Assembly (NCBI GenBank): GCA_937880925.1 | Contig: CALGGB010000011.1 | Location: 1-35,698 of the forward strand | Source: an uncultured Rhodospirillaceae bacterium | GTDB lineage: Bacteria; Pseudomonadota; Alphaproteobacteria; SP197 | Direction of reading: 5' to 3' | DNA length: 35,698 nucleotides | Shown: positions 20,682-30,238 of the stretch, piece by piece | How positions within the stretch are numbered: position 1 is the stretch's first letter | Layout of the letters: every line of letters begins with the position of its first letter | The notes under the pieces: generated by a model | Told to the model about the DNA's origin: nothing | Databases searched by the model: none | The model's input: only the letters and a program-made list of their open reading frames with translations | Made by a program: the position numbers and the translations under genes

Positions 20682-21803
20682 TCAGTCGTAAAGGTCGGCC
20701 ATCGTCTCTTCGGCGATGGCAAAGGAGGTCGAGGCGCCGGTGCCGGAGGTGACCATCACCAGCCGGACGGCCGGCTCCGGCGCGTCCCTAAGCATCAGGC
20801 GCTCCCCGCCGGAGGCATAGATCCCGGTCCAGCGCTCGATCACCTCCGCATCGCCAATCGCCAGGGTCGCTGCAAGCTCATCGAGGATCAGAGAGTCGAC
20901 CGCCGCACTGGCGAAAGGTTCCGGAGTATCGGCATAGACATGGCTGTCGCCGACCACCAGCGAACCATCGGCCGAGGCGACGGCGATGAGATGGATTCCT
21001 GCTTCGGGGTAAGCCGGGCGCTCGGCGGCGATCCGCGCCTTCAGGGATCCCGCCTCCGGCAGCATGGCGTAGCCGTCGTAGCGGGCCAGCGTCAGGTCGC
21101 TCATGACCGGCAGGGCAAGCTGGAAGCTCTCCGCAGGACGCACGCGCAACATCTGCAGCAGGCATTTGGTGAGGCCGTAAGCCGCGATGCGCTCGGGGTA
21201 GAGGCCGAGGAAGTCCTCGCCGGGACAGACGATACAGGCTTCGGCCTCCAGCGGCCCGGTACTGGTCGCGATGCGCGGCAACGCGACCGCGTGCACCATC
21301 GCGCCGCGCCGGAAGGCTACGCCATGGGCCTGCTCCAGCCAGGCGGCGAGCTGCGGAATGGCGGTGCGCGATTCCACGCGCAGTTCGTGCGGGCTCCAAA
21401 GGGCGCCCAGCAGCCCATCGGTCAGTCCGGGACACAGGTCGTGTGCCTGGGCGGGGGAAAGGTGGCGGCAGCCCTCACCCATGTCGGTGGCAAGAAAGGC
21501 ATCGATCAGCGTCAGGCTTTCAGGATGCCGCGCAGTGACAAGCGAGCCGTGCTGGACAATCGGGATGCCCGCCAGCGGCGCCACCTCGGCCCAGACATCA
21601 CGGGAGCGGCGTGCACGGCGCCAGTGATCCCCTGCCCGTTGCCCGGTGACAGTGACAAAACCGAAGTTCCTCACCGAAGCCCCGTTGGCCTGGGCATCGC
21701 GGTCGATCACGACCACCGACAGCCCCCGGCGCACGGCCGCCAGGGCATGGGCCAGACCCAGGATACCGGCGCCGACGACGGCGAGATCGAAACGTTGCGT
21801 CAC
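20682..21803 (-). CDS. FAD-dependent oxidoreductase of the TIGR03364-like (phosphonate-associated) DAO group
   Basis: GTG start at 21803 (VTQRFDLAVVGAGILGLAHALAAVRRGL); ASVRNFGFVTVTGQ; directly upstream of phnX. ORF track extends to a TTG at 21842. Confidence 0.82.
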   Translation of the reverse strand: MTQRFDLAVVGAGILGLAHALAAVRRGLSVVVIDRDAQANGASVRNFGFVTVTGQRAGDHWRRARRSRDVWAEVAPLAGIPIVQHGSLVTARHPESLTLIDAFLATDMGEGCRHLSPAQAHDLCPGLTDGLLGALWSPHELRVESRTAIPQLAAWLEQAHGVAFRRGAMVHAVALPRIATSTGPLEAEACIVCPGEDFLGLYPERIAAYGLTKCLLQMLRVRPAESFQLALPVMSDLTLARYDGYAMLPEAGSLKARIAAERPAYPEAGIHLIAVASADGSLVVGDSHVYADTPEPFASAAVDSLILDELAATLAIGDAEVIERWTGIYASGGERLMLRDAPEPAVRLVMVTSGTGASTSFAIAEETMADLYD

Positions 21804-21872
21804 ATCACGGCCCCGGTTGGAGAACGCCTCCTCCTGCCACAAAAGCCATGACGGCTTCGTGACACCGGGCGT

Positions 21873-23294
21873 TCAGATCGAGAAACCGCCGAGCTTGGTC
21901 TCCAGATACTCGTCGATGCCTTCGGCGCCGCCCTCACGGCCCAGGCCGCTGTCCTTCATGCCGCCGAAGGGTGCGGCGGCCGAGGTCGGGTTGATGTCGT
22001 TGATGCCGATGATGCCGAAGTCCAGCGCCTCGAAGGTGCGGAAGGCGCGCGCGATGTCGCGGGTGTAGATATAGGCGGCAAGGCCGTAGTGAGTGTCGTT
22101 GGCCATGTCGATCGCCTGCTTCTCGTCGTCAAACGCGATGACCGGGGCGATGGGGCCGAAGGTTTCCTCGCGGTAGATCGCCATGTCCGGCGTGACGCCG
22201 GTGAGCACCGTGGGGGCAAAGAAGAAGCCGCGGTCGAGGCCGTTTTCGTTGAGGCGGTGGCCGCCGCAGACGACCTCGGCCCCCTTGGCGCGGGCGTCCT
22301 CGACCTGGCGGACCATCTTCTCCAGCGCCACCTCGTTGACCAGCGGGCCGATGGCGACCTTCTCGTCGAAGCCGCTGCCCGCGGTCATGCCCGAGACACG
22401 CTCGGCAAGTGTCGAAACGAAGGGCTCCAGGTTGTCGCGTTGCACGAAGATGCGGTTGGGGCTGATGCAGGCCTGGCCGGTGTTGAGAAACTTCACGAGC
22501 TGGCAGCCCTTGGCGGCATGCACGGGATCGGCATCGCCGAAGACCAGGAAGGGGGCGTGGCCGCCGAGCTCGCAGGAAACCCGCTTCATGTTGGCCGCCG
22601 CCTTGCCCGCCAGCATTTTGCCGACCGCGGTGGAGCCGGTGAAGGTGAGCTTCCTCACGCGGGGGTCGGAGACGAAGACCTCGCCCACGGGAGCCGGATC
22701 GCTGCAGGTGACGAGATTGACGACACCCTTGGGCACGCCGGCATCCTCGAAGACCTTCATCATGGCGATGGCGCAGAGCGGTGTGGCCTCGGCGGGCTTC
22801 AGCACCACGGTGCAGCCGGCGGCAAGCGCGGGGGCGAACTTCCGCGCGATCATGGAGATCGGATAGTTCCAGGGCGTGATCGCGGCGACGACGCCGACCG
22901 GTTGGCGCATGGCGAGGAAACGCTGGTCGCGCCGTGCCGATTGCACCGTGTGGCCCTGGACGCGCTTGGCCTCCTCGGCGTACCAGGCGAGGAAATCGGC
23001 GCCGTAGCCGACCTCGATCCGGGCCGCGCGGATGGGTTTGCCCATCTCGGACGTCATGGTGCGGGCGAGCTCCTCGCGCCGCTCCAGCATGATGGCGTGC
23101 GCCTTCTGGAGCACGGCAGCGCGCTCGTAGGCGGTGGCCCCGGCCCATCCGGCAAAGGCGGCATGGGCCGCGGCGATGGCGCGGCTGGCTTCCTCGGCGC
23201 CCCCGTCGGGCACGTCGCCGACGTGGCTGCCGTCGATGGGGCTGGTGACCGCGAAGGTCGAGGTGCCCTGTTCCCAGGCTCCGTCGATCAGCAT
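21873..23294 (-). CDS. NAD(P)-dependent aldehyde dehydrogenase (succinate-semialdehyde dehydrogenase-like)
   Basis: 473 aa; AAITPWNYPISMIARKFAPALAAGCTVVLKPAEATPL, FTGSTAVGKMLA, CELGGHAPFLVF, NTGQACISPNRIFVQ (catalytic Cys). Confidence 0.9.
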   Translation of the reverse strand: MLIDGAWEQGTSTFAVTSPIDGSHVGDVPDGGAEEASRAIAAAHAAFAGWAGATAYERAAVLQKAHAIMLERREELARTMTSEMGKPIRAARIEVGYGADFLAWYAEEAKRVQGHTVQSARRDQRFLAMRQPVGVVAAITPWNYPISMIARKFAPALAAGCTVVLKPAEATPLCAIAMMKVFEDAGVPKGVVNLVTCSDPAPVGEVFVSDPRVRKLTFTGSTAVGKMLAGKAAANMKRVSCELGGHAPFLVFGDADPVHAAKGCQLVKFLNTGQACISPNRIFVQRDNLEPFVSTLAERVSGMTAGSGFDEKVAIGPLVNEVALEKMVRQVEDARAKGAEVVCGGHRLNENGLDRGFFFAPTVLTGVTPDMAIYREETFGPIAPVIAFDDEKQAIDMANDTHYGLAAYIYTRDIARAFRTFEALDFGIIGINDINPTSAAAPFGGMKDSGLGREGGAEGIDEYLETKLGGFSI

Positions 23295-23306
23295 GGCGTC
23301 CCTCCC

Positions 23307-24056
23307 CTAGCCGCGTCCGATGAAGGGCATGTTGGTCGCCATGATGGTCATGAACTGAACATTGGTTTCCAGAGGCAGTTCCGACATCTGCAGCACGGCC
23401 TGGGCGACGTGGTTCACGTCGAAGACCGGCTCGGGCACCGTGGCGCCATGGGCCTGGAGCAGACCCTCCTTCATTTTCACGGTCATGGGCGTTTCGGCAT
23501 TGCCGATGTCGATCTGGCCGCAGGCGATGTTGTAGGGCCGGCCATCGAGCGAGGTCGAGCGGGTGAGGCCCGTGATGGCGTGTTTGGTCGCCGTATAGGG
23601 TGCAGAGAACGGGCGCGGCACATGGGCCGAGATCGAGCCGTTGTTGACGATGCGCCCGCCCATGGGGTCCTGGTGGCGCATCAGGCGAAAGGCCTCACGC
23701 GTGCAGAAGAAGACGCCGTTGAGGTTGGTGTCGACGACGCGCTTCCAGTCCTCGATCGAAAGTTCGTCCATGGGCACCGCCCTGGCGCCGATGCCGGCGT
23801 TGTTGAACAGCACATCCAGGCGCCCGAAGCGCTTCCGCGTCGCCTCGAACAGGGCGTGGACCTGATCGGCATCGGCGACGTCGGTGGGCACGGCCAGGCA
23901 GCGCTCGGCCGGCGCGCCGGATTCGGCGATGGTTTCCTCAAGGGGCCCGGCGCGGCGGCCGGCCAGGGTGACGCTGTAACCCGCGCCAAGGAAGGCAAGC
24001 GCGACAGCCTTGCCGATGCCGGTGCCCGCGCCGGTGACGATGGCGATCTTGGCCAT
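23307..24056 (-). CDS. SDR family oxidoreductase
   Basis: [26 protein letters not shown]...[12 protein letters not shown]. Confidence 0.9.
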   Translation of the reverse strand: MAKIAIVTGAGTGIGKAVALAFLGAGYSVTLAGRRAGPLEETIAESGAPAERCLAVPTDVADADQVHALFEATRKRFGRLDVLFNNAGIGARAVPMDELSIEDWKRVVDTNLNGVFFCTREAFRLMRHQDPMGGRIVNNGSISAHVPRPFSAPYTATKHAITGLTRSTSLDGRPYNIACGQIDIGNAETPMTVKMKEGLLQAHGATVPEPVFDVNHVAQAVLQMSELPLETNVQFMTIMATNMPFIGRG

Positions 24057-24121
24057 GGGGAATCTCCGCTGAACGATGTGGCGCGGAGCCTAGAGCAAAA
24101 CGAAGCAGGATTGAACGCGAC

Positions 24122-25255
24122 TCAGGCGGTCAGGCGGCGGGCGAGCCAGCCGGCGAAATCGTGGTTTTCCTTTTCCAGCCAGGAAAGCGGGCCGGGTTCT
24201 GCCAGCGGCGAGGCCGTACCGGCGAACAGGGCCTCCACCACGTCGCGGTCCTCCAGGTTCACGTCCCAGAGGAAGTCGGTCGCATCCTTGATCAGGCGCT
24301 CGCGATCGTTGGCTGCGGCCAGCCGTTCGGGCGCAAACGCCACACCGTAGCGGATCGCCACCTGGCCGATGCCGCGCGGCTGCAGCGAGAGATACCAGAG
24401 GTGATCGGGCGCCAACACGTACATGTGACCGGGGAAGACGGTGGGCATCACCGAGGTGGTGCGCCAGCGCCCCGTCAGGCGGGTGTTGTCGGCATGTGCC
24501 GTGCCGATGGGGGCGTCGGTGGTCTTCTGGAAGAGCTGGTAGGTGAAGGCCTCGTGATCCTCCTTGCCGAACTCGGTCTCCTCGGCCGGAAAGTAGGCGC
24601 CGACGGTTTTCCGGTGGGTGACCGGCAGGTGGTAGCCCTCCATGAAGTTCTCGGTCAGCAGCTTCCAGTTGGTGTCCCACAGGTGGTCCTGGCGCAGGAC
24701 CTCGACATAATCCTCCATGTGATAGTCGGCAACGATCGCGCCCAGCGGCGCGAGCAGTTCGGCGACCGGGCGGGCCTGGGGATCGAGCGTCAGGTAGATC
24801 CAGCCGTGCCAGACCTCGCAGCGCACCGGGGCAAGGGCGATGCCGCCGGCATCGAAGGCCTGGCTGCGCTCCATGTGCCTGGCCGCGACCAGCTTGCCGT
24901 CGATGTCGTAGGTCCAGGCGTGATAGGGGCAGACGATGCGGCGGCAGTTGCCCTGGCCTTCCATCAGGCGGGTCATGCGGTGGCGGCAGACATTGGCGTG
25001 GGCGCGGACCGCACCCTTGCTGTCGCGGACCACCAGCACCGGCTGGTCGGCGATCTGCCAGGAGAACCAGTCGCCCTTGTCGGGGATGGACTCGGCGCGC
25101 CCGGCGCACTGCCAGTCGCGACGGAAGATGCGGTCCTGCTCCAGCGCGGCGATACCGGGGTCATGGTACATGCCCGGAGGCATGGCAAGCGCGGCCTCCA
25201 GTGGCCGTTGCGCAAGGGCCTCGATCCGATCAAGCAGGTGCGAGGTCGTCGACAT
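24122..25255 (-). CDS. Rieske oxygenase alpha subunit (copy 3)
   Basis: CRHRMTRLMEGQGNCRRIVCPYHAWTYDIDG; NWKLLTENFMEGYHLPVTH. Confidence 0.9.
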   Translation of the reverse strand: MSTTSHLLDRIEALAQRPLEAALAMPPGMYHDPGIAALEQDRIFRRDWQCAGRAESIPDKGDWFSWQIADQPVLVVRDSKGAVRAHANVCRHRMTRLMEGQGNCRRIVCPYHAWTYDIDGKLVAARHMERSQAFDAGGIALAPVRCEVWHGWIYLTLDPQARPVAELLAPLGAIVADYHMEDYVEVLRQDHLWDTNWKLLTENFMEGYHLPVTHRKTVGAYFPAEETEFGKEDHEAFTYQLFQKTTDAPIGTAHADNTRLTGRWRTTSVMPTVFPGHMYVLAPDHLWYLSLQPRGIGQVAIRYGVAFAPERLAAANDRERLIKDATDFLWDVNLEDRDVVEALFAGTASPLAEPGPLSWLEKENHDFAGWLARRLTA

Positions 25256-25403
25256 GGGTTCGGGCAGTTCCGCTTCGAGGCGCCGTGGCGCGTTGGTCGC
25301 CCTCAGTATTCACGAACCAGAAGGCGATGATACTCTGATCTTCCTATTCAGTTCATAGCCGGGCGCTATCTGCGGCCAGCCGCAACGTCAGAGGGGAACA
25401 CGC

Positions 25404-26456
25404 ATGGCCGCGCGCAAGCCCCGCGTACTGTACCTGCTCCAGGAGTACCCGCAGGTCTCCGAAACCTACATCGCCAACGAGCTGGAGGCGCTGTGGCAGA
25501 GCTGCGACATCCGCATCGTGGCGCGCACCCATGCCAGCGCCAGCTACGAGGATCACTTTCCCTTCACGGTCATCGCCAAGGAAGACCATGAGACGCTGGC
25601 GGCACTGGCCGCCGAGTTCCGTCCGGACATCGTCCACGCCCACTACCTGCACAACGCCGTTACCGCCCACAATCTGGCGGCCCGGATCGGCGGCGCATTC
25701 ACCGTGCGCCTGCATTCCTTCGACGTGTTGAAACCCCTGCCCGGAAGCCTGCGTCTTTCCGTTGCGGCGATCAACGGACCGGCCTGCGCGGGGGCGCTGA
25801 CCTTCCCCTTCACCATGGAGCGGATGCTGGCGGCCGGTACCAATCCGAAGAAGCTGCATGCGGCGCCGCCGGTGCTGCGCATCGACCGCTTCCTGGATCG
25901 CGGCCCCAACGGCAATGCGATCATGAACACGGGTGCGGCGCTGCCCAAGAAGAACATGGAGGCCTATATCGACCTCGCAGCGGCCATGCCCGCGCGGCGC
26001 TTCAACCTCTACGCCATGGGTTACGATGTGTCTGACCTGAAGGCCCACAACATGTCACGCGGCAATCCCGTGCGTCTTGTACCGCCGGTCGCGCCGCGCG
26101 CCATGCCGGGAGAATACAAGAAGCACGAATGGCTGGTGTACACGGCGTCCCCCACGATCAACACGGTGGGCTGGCCCATGGCCGTGGCCGAGGCGCAGGC
26201 AAGCGGCGTGGGCGTGGTCATGCAGGATATCCGCCCGGATCTGCGCGAATGGGTCGGACCGGCAGGCTACATGTTCCGCACGATCGAGGAGGCCGCCGCA
26301 ATCATCGCCCGGCCTTTCCCCGCCGAGCGCCGCGAAGCCGGGTTCGCCCAGGCGCAGGCCTGGGACTTCAGCCGGCACCTGGGCACCCTGGTCAAGCTCT
26401 GGAGCGCGGCCCTTGCCCGGCCCAGGCGGGGCAAGGGCAAGCCCAATCCCGCCTGA
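25404..26456 (+). CDS. Glycosyltransferase (GT4-like, GT-B fold)
   Basis: RKPRVLYLLQEYPQVSETYIANELEAL; DIVHAHYLHNAVTAHNLAARIGGAFTVRLHSFD; WPMAVAEAQASGVGVVMQDIRPDLREWVGPAGYMF. SD-like AGGGGA precedes ATG. Confidence 0.8.
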   Translation: MAARKPRVLYLLQEYPQVSETYIANELEALWQSCDIRIVARTHASASYEDHFPFTVIAKEDHETLAALAAEFRPDIVHAHYLHNAVTAHNLAARIGGAFTVRLHSFDVLKPLPGSLRLSVAAINGPACAGALTFPFTMERMLAAGTNPKKLHAAPPVLRIDRFLDRGPNGNAIMNTGAALPKKNMEAYIDLAAAMPARRFNLYAMGYDVSDLKAHNMSRGNPVRLVPPVAPRAMPGEYKKHEWLVYTASPTINTVGWPMAVAEAQASGVGVVMQDIRPDLREWVGPAGYMFRTIEEAAAIIARPFPAERREAGFAQAQAWDFSRHLGTLVKLWSAALARPRRGKGKPNPA

Positions 26457-26533
26457 ACCATCGCCCGGCGGCGATTGCAGCAGATCAAACGCGCACCTAT
26501 GGTGACGCCCGAAATCGAGGGAGCACGGGCCGT

Positions 26534-27718
26534 TTGGAACAGTTCGCGATCACGTCCTGGGGCAGCGGGCTGACGCGGGGCAAGCAGTTCGATGTCGCCG
26601 TCGTCATTCCCACAGTGCTGCGTCCCAGCCTTGCCCGCGCCCTGCGCTCGGTCTTCGCCCAGGATATCGACGGCACGGTTCAGATCCTGATCGGCGTCGA
26701 TGCCCACGAGGGCAGTGCCGATATCGCAGCCGAAAGCGCCCATCTGCCGCCCAACATGGCGATCACCGTGATCGATCCCGGCTACTCCACCGCACGCAAC
26801 CGGGGCGGCCTGCACGATGCCCTGGGCGGCAGCCTGCGCGCCGCACTGAGCTTGCTGGCCCATGCCCGCTACGTCGCCTATCTCGATGACGATTGCTGGT
26901 GGGCGCCCCACCACCTTTCCAGCCTGCACGAGACGATCCAGACCCGCGACTGGGCCTATGGGTTGCGCTACTACGTCGGGCCCGCCGCGCCGCTGCCCCT
27001 GGGCATCGATACCTTCGAATCGGTAGGCCCGAACCTTGGCAGCTATGCCAAGAACGAAGGCGGTTTTTGCGACACCAACACGCTGATGATCGACAAGACC
27101 CGGTGCGAGGCTGCGATCCTGCGCTGGAGTCGGGCACAACGGGGCCATCCCAGCGGACGGGGCGCCGATCGCGTGGTCTTTGCCGCCCTGCTCGAACACG
27201 AGAAATACGGCGGGACCGGAAAGCCGACCGCCTATTACGAGATCAGCGAAAACGACAACATGCACGATGCGCGCATCGGCTTTCTGCGCAAGGAGCTGAA
27301 GCCCCTGGAGGGTTATGAGCGCTTCGCCCGTGGCGACTATCTGAGCGCTGCGGTCAATTTCTATCGCCACGCCTATCTGACACACAATCCCCCTTACGGC
27401 ATGGCCTGGGCCTGTTGCGCCCTGCTCCGCATGGGCGATCGGCGGACGGCAGCCAGGCTGTCGACGCAGTTCGGTGCCGCCACGGACGATCCCTGCTGGC
27501 AGGCCCTGACGGCGCAGCAGTCGCCTGAACTTGAGGCCCAGGATGCGACAACGGCTTGCCGCATGGCCTTTTTCCGCAGCCAGCGCCTGATCGCCGATGG
27601 CGATCGCGAAGGCGGGGCCCGCTGGCTGCGGCGGGCACTGCAGACCGGCGGGCCTGACCAGCCGGAGCGCATCGTGGCCCAGGCGGAACTGGAGAGGATG
27701 GACAGGAAGGCAGGCTGA
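26534..27718 (+). CDS. Family 2 glycosyltransferase
   Basis: Likely TTG start 26534 (LEQFAITSWGSGLTRGKQFDVAVVIPTVLRPSLARALRSVFAQDI); YLDDDCWWAPHHLSSL (DxD). The listed ORF from 26129 overlaps the preceding gene. Confidence 0.75.
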   Translation: MEQFAITSWGSGLTRGKQFDVAVVIPTVLRPSLARALRSVFAQDIDGTVQILIGVDAHEGSADIAAESAHLPPNMAITVIDPGYSTARNRGGLHDALGGSLRAALSLLAHARYVAYLDDDCWWAPHHLSSLHETIQTRDWAYGLRYYVGPAAPLPLGIDTFESVGPNLGSYAKNEGGFCDTNTLMIDKTRCEAAILRWSRAQRGHPSGRGADRVVFAALLEHEKYGGTGKPTAYYEISENDNMHDARIGFLRKELKPLEGYERFARGDYLSAAVNFYRHAYLTHNPPYGMAWACCALLRMGDRRTAARLSTQFGAATDDPCWQALTAQQSPELEAQDATTACRMAFFRSQRLIADGDREGGARWLRRALQTGGPDQPERIVAQAELERMDRKAG

Positions 27719-27730
27719 GGGCGCTTGTGC

Positions 27731-29446
27731 TCAGGCGAAGCGTTCGCGCAAGGTCGCCGCTATGCGCTCATAAACCGGCTGCCAGGCGCGAATGGCCGGC
27801 TGCCGGAACAGCCGCATGGTGGGATACCAGGGGCTGTCCTCGCGATCGATCAGCCAGCGCCAGTCGGGCGAGAACGGCATCAGGACCCAGACCTCCTTGC
27901 CCAGCGCGCCGGCCGTGTGGGCAAGGGAAGTGTCGACCGACACCACCAGATCCATCAGCGATGTCAGCGCCAGGGCGTCGTGCATGTCTTCGGAGTGTTC
28001 GGCCAGATTGACGACGCGCGAGGCATCCAGGTCGGCCTGATCGATCTCGCGCACGGGACGCTGCAGCACCACCAGGTCGGCGTCGATGCCGTCGAACATG
28101 GCGAGCATCTCTGTGAAGCGGATCGACCGATTGTGATCGTTGGGATGGGTCGGATCACCAGACCAGGCAAGCCCTATGCGCGGCCTGTCCCCCTTGGGAC
28201 CGAAGGCTTCCTCGACGCGGTGGCGCCAGAGTTTCAGGCGCTCCTCTTGCGGGAAGAGATAGGGCACATCGGCCGGAATCGTCTGACCCAGGGTGTGGCG
28301 CAGCGCATGGGGCAGACTGCCCAGCGGGGCATGCAGGTCAAACCTGGGAATGCGTGTCTTGTTGTAGACGACCTCCGCATCGGAGGGGAAACAGGGGTGC
28401 AGGGATTCCGCCCTCTGCTGCAGTCCCAGCAGGATACGGCCGCCCAGGGCACAGACATGGGGAACGTAGCGCAGGAACTGGATGGAATCGCCGATGCCCT
28501 GCTCCCCGTGGAGCAGCAGGGTCTTGCCTTCCAACGGCTCGTCACCCAGCCAGAGCGGCTCCTTGAACACCGGATGGCCCGCTGCCTCCTTGCGTTCCCA
28601 GCGCACCTCATAGGTTTCCCAGCCCAGTGCATAATCGCCCATGCGCAGCGCATTGAGCGAGAGATTCCACTTGGCCTCGATCATGTCGGGCTTGATCTCA
28701 AGCGCCCGGCGGAAGCAAACCATGGCCTCCTCGTAGCGGCCCATGTTGCCGTACTGGCGACCCAGCGCATTCTGCGCCTCGGGGTTGTCGGGCTTCAGCT
28801 CCACGGCCTTCAGGAAGGCCTGTTCGGCTTCCTCGAAATTACCGTTGAGCTGCAGGGCATCACCGAAAACAAGCCAGCCTTCAACCCGCTCGGGGCCTGC
28901 TTCAACCGCGCGACGGCCGACCGCCACCGCACGCTCTGACTTGCGTGCCGAAACCAGGGTTGCCGTGGCACCGATCAGTGTCGCGACATCGGAGGGTTTG
29001 ATGGCCAGGGCGGTGCGAAACGCCCGCAGGGCCGAACCGTGTTTGCCGAGCGCCTGATAGGCAAAGCCCATCCCGCGGTGGGCGCGATAGGATTCAGGGC
29101 CGATCGCGACGGCCTTGGCGAACATGTCCACCGCGCCCTGATTGCGACCCAGGGCAACAAGGGACCGCCCCGCGCGAACAGCAGAATCAACGTGGTCGGG
29201 TCGCTGGCGCAAAGACGCCAGCAGAGAAGAATATGCGGCCTCGTTGTCGCCCTTCTGCGCCAGCGCGACACCGCGCAGATACAGCGGCCCCGCCTCGAAC
29301 GGCAGGCGTTGGATCAATCGATCCAGATCGGCCAGAGCACCATCGGTATCGCCGGACTTCAGCCGCGCCAGGATTGCGGCCTGGGCCCGGTCAAGCGGGG
29401 ATGCCGCCTTGGCGCGAGCCTCGCCGGTCTCAGCGTCCGCTGGCAC
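27731..29446 (-). CDS. TPR-repeat protein with C-terminal GT9-like glycosyltransferase domain
   Basis: Several TPR units (AEQAFLKAVELKPDNPEAQNALGRQYGNMGRYEEAMVCFRRALEIKPD); C-terminal LLLHGEQGIGDSIQFLRYVPHV, DLVVSVDTSLAHTAGALGKEVWVLMPFSPDWRWLIDREDSPWYPTMRLFRQ. GTG start at 29446 overlaps the 3' end of the TIGR03032-like remnant. Confidence 0.82.
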   Translation of the reverse strand: MPADAETGEARAKAASPLDRAQAAILARLKSGDTDGALADLDRLIQRLPFEAGPLYLRGVALAQKGDNEAAYSSLLASLRQRPDHVDSAVRAGRSLVALGRNQGAVDMFAKAVAIGPESYRAHRGMGFAYQALGKHGSALRAFRTALAIKPSDVATLIGATATLVSARKSERAVAVGRRAVEAGPERVEGWLVFGDALQLNGNFEEAEQAFLKAVELKPDNPEAQNALGRQYGNMGRYEEAMVCFRRALEIKPDMIEAKWNLSLNALRMGDYALGWETYEVRWERKEAAGHPVFKEPLWLGDEPLEGKTLLLHGEQGIGDSIQFLRYVPHVCALGGRILLGLQQRAESLHPCFPSDAEVVYNKTRIPRFDLHAPLGSLPHALRHTLGQTIPADVPYLFPQEERLKLWRHRVEEAFGPKGDRPRIGLAWSGDPTHPNDHNRSIRFTEMLAMFDGIDADLVVLQRPVREIDQADLDASRVVNLAEHSEDMHDALALTSLMDLVVSVDTSLAHTAGALGKEVWVLMPFSPDWRWLIDREDSPWYPTMRLFRQPAIRAWQPVYERIAATLRERFA

Positions 29447-29975
29447 CGGGAGGCATCGACAGCACACGACGAATCTCGTCGGTGCGGAAACCCAGGGCGG
29501 CGGGTCGCGTAGAGCCCGGCAGGACCGCCACGTCGTACATCTCCTCAATGATCGAATCGAAGCGCAGCCAGTGGACGGCATCGCCCGTGTTGAGGTCGAT
29601 CACCGAGATGCCGCAGCGCGCCTCGACACCGGCCTTCTTCAGGCGGTCGTCGAGCGCCAGGCCTGAGAACGTGCCGTCGCGCGGCTTGGAGGTTGCCACC
29701 ACGGCAAAGTTGTTGATGAACGACATGCCGCGCAGGTAGCCCGGGATGAAGGCGATGGGCTCGAACTTGCCTGTCGCGAGATCGACCTTGCCGAACTCCC
29801 CCTGCCCGGAATTCAGGACATAGAGCGTACCGTTGTGAACACGCGGCGAGTGGGGCATCGAAAGGCCGGTACAGGCCATTTCGCCCGACTGGACATCGAC
29901 CACCACGCCGCCGCTCTGGCGATGTTCGCGCCAGCCGTCGGCGACGTCGGTACGACCCACGGCCGAGACGAACCG
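29430..29975 (-). pseudogene. TIGR03032-like protein, N-terminally truncated (C-terminal portion only)
   Basis: FVSAVGRTDVADGWREHRQSGGVVVDVQSGEMACTGLSMPHSPRVHNGTLYVLNSGQGEFGKVDLATGKFEPIAFIPGYLRGMSF...DVAVLPGSTRPAALGFRTDEIRRVLSM; the upstream half of the family is absent. 5' boundary approximate. Confidence 0.65.
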
Positions 29976-29981
29976 GCGCCG

Positions 29982-30154
29982 GCATCGCCGTGCGCAGGAA
30001 CAGACCCGAGGTCTTCGTCAAGGCGTTGATGCAGATGCGCGAGCGGCGGTCGGACCACATCAAGGCCGCGCGCGAGCGGAGCGCAGCCTGGCGCCAATCG
30101 CAGTCACTGGCGCGCCTGGTCACCATCATCGAGCAGAAGATGATCGCTGCCTGA
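29982..30154 (+). pseudogene. C-terminal remnant of a probable glycosyltransferase (GT4-like tail), N-terminus missing
   Basis: Frame ending at TGA 30152-30154: GIAVRRNRPEVFVKALMQMRERRSDHIKAARERSAAWRQSQSLARLVTIIEQKMIAA*, strongly GC3-biased. Not in the supplied ORF track because it has no full start. Confidence 0.5.
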
Positions 30155-30238
30155 GGCAACGGCCAGTTCTCGCGCCTTGCCATGGCTCGGCCTCTGGCCC
30201 ATCAATGGCCACCCGCCGAGCGATCCAACGGAACCGCC

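Noticed and set aside
22089-24350. 753-aa plus-strand ORF
   Set aside because: Antisense to the aldehyde dehydrogenase, SDR and Rieske genes; no recognisable domain.
26129-27718. 529-aa reading of the GT2 gene
   Set aside because: The first ~135 residues overlap the preceding GT4-like gene in another frame; the GT2 domain begins just after a TTG at 26534.
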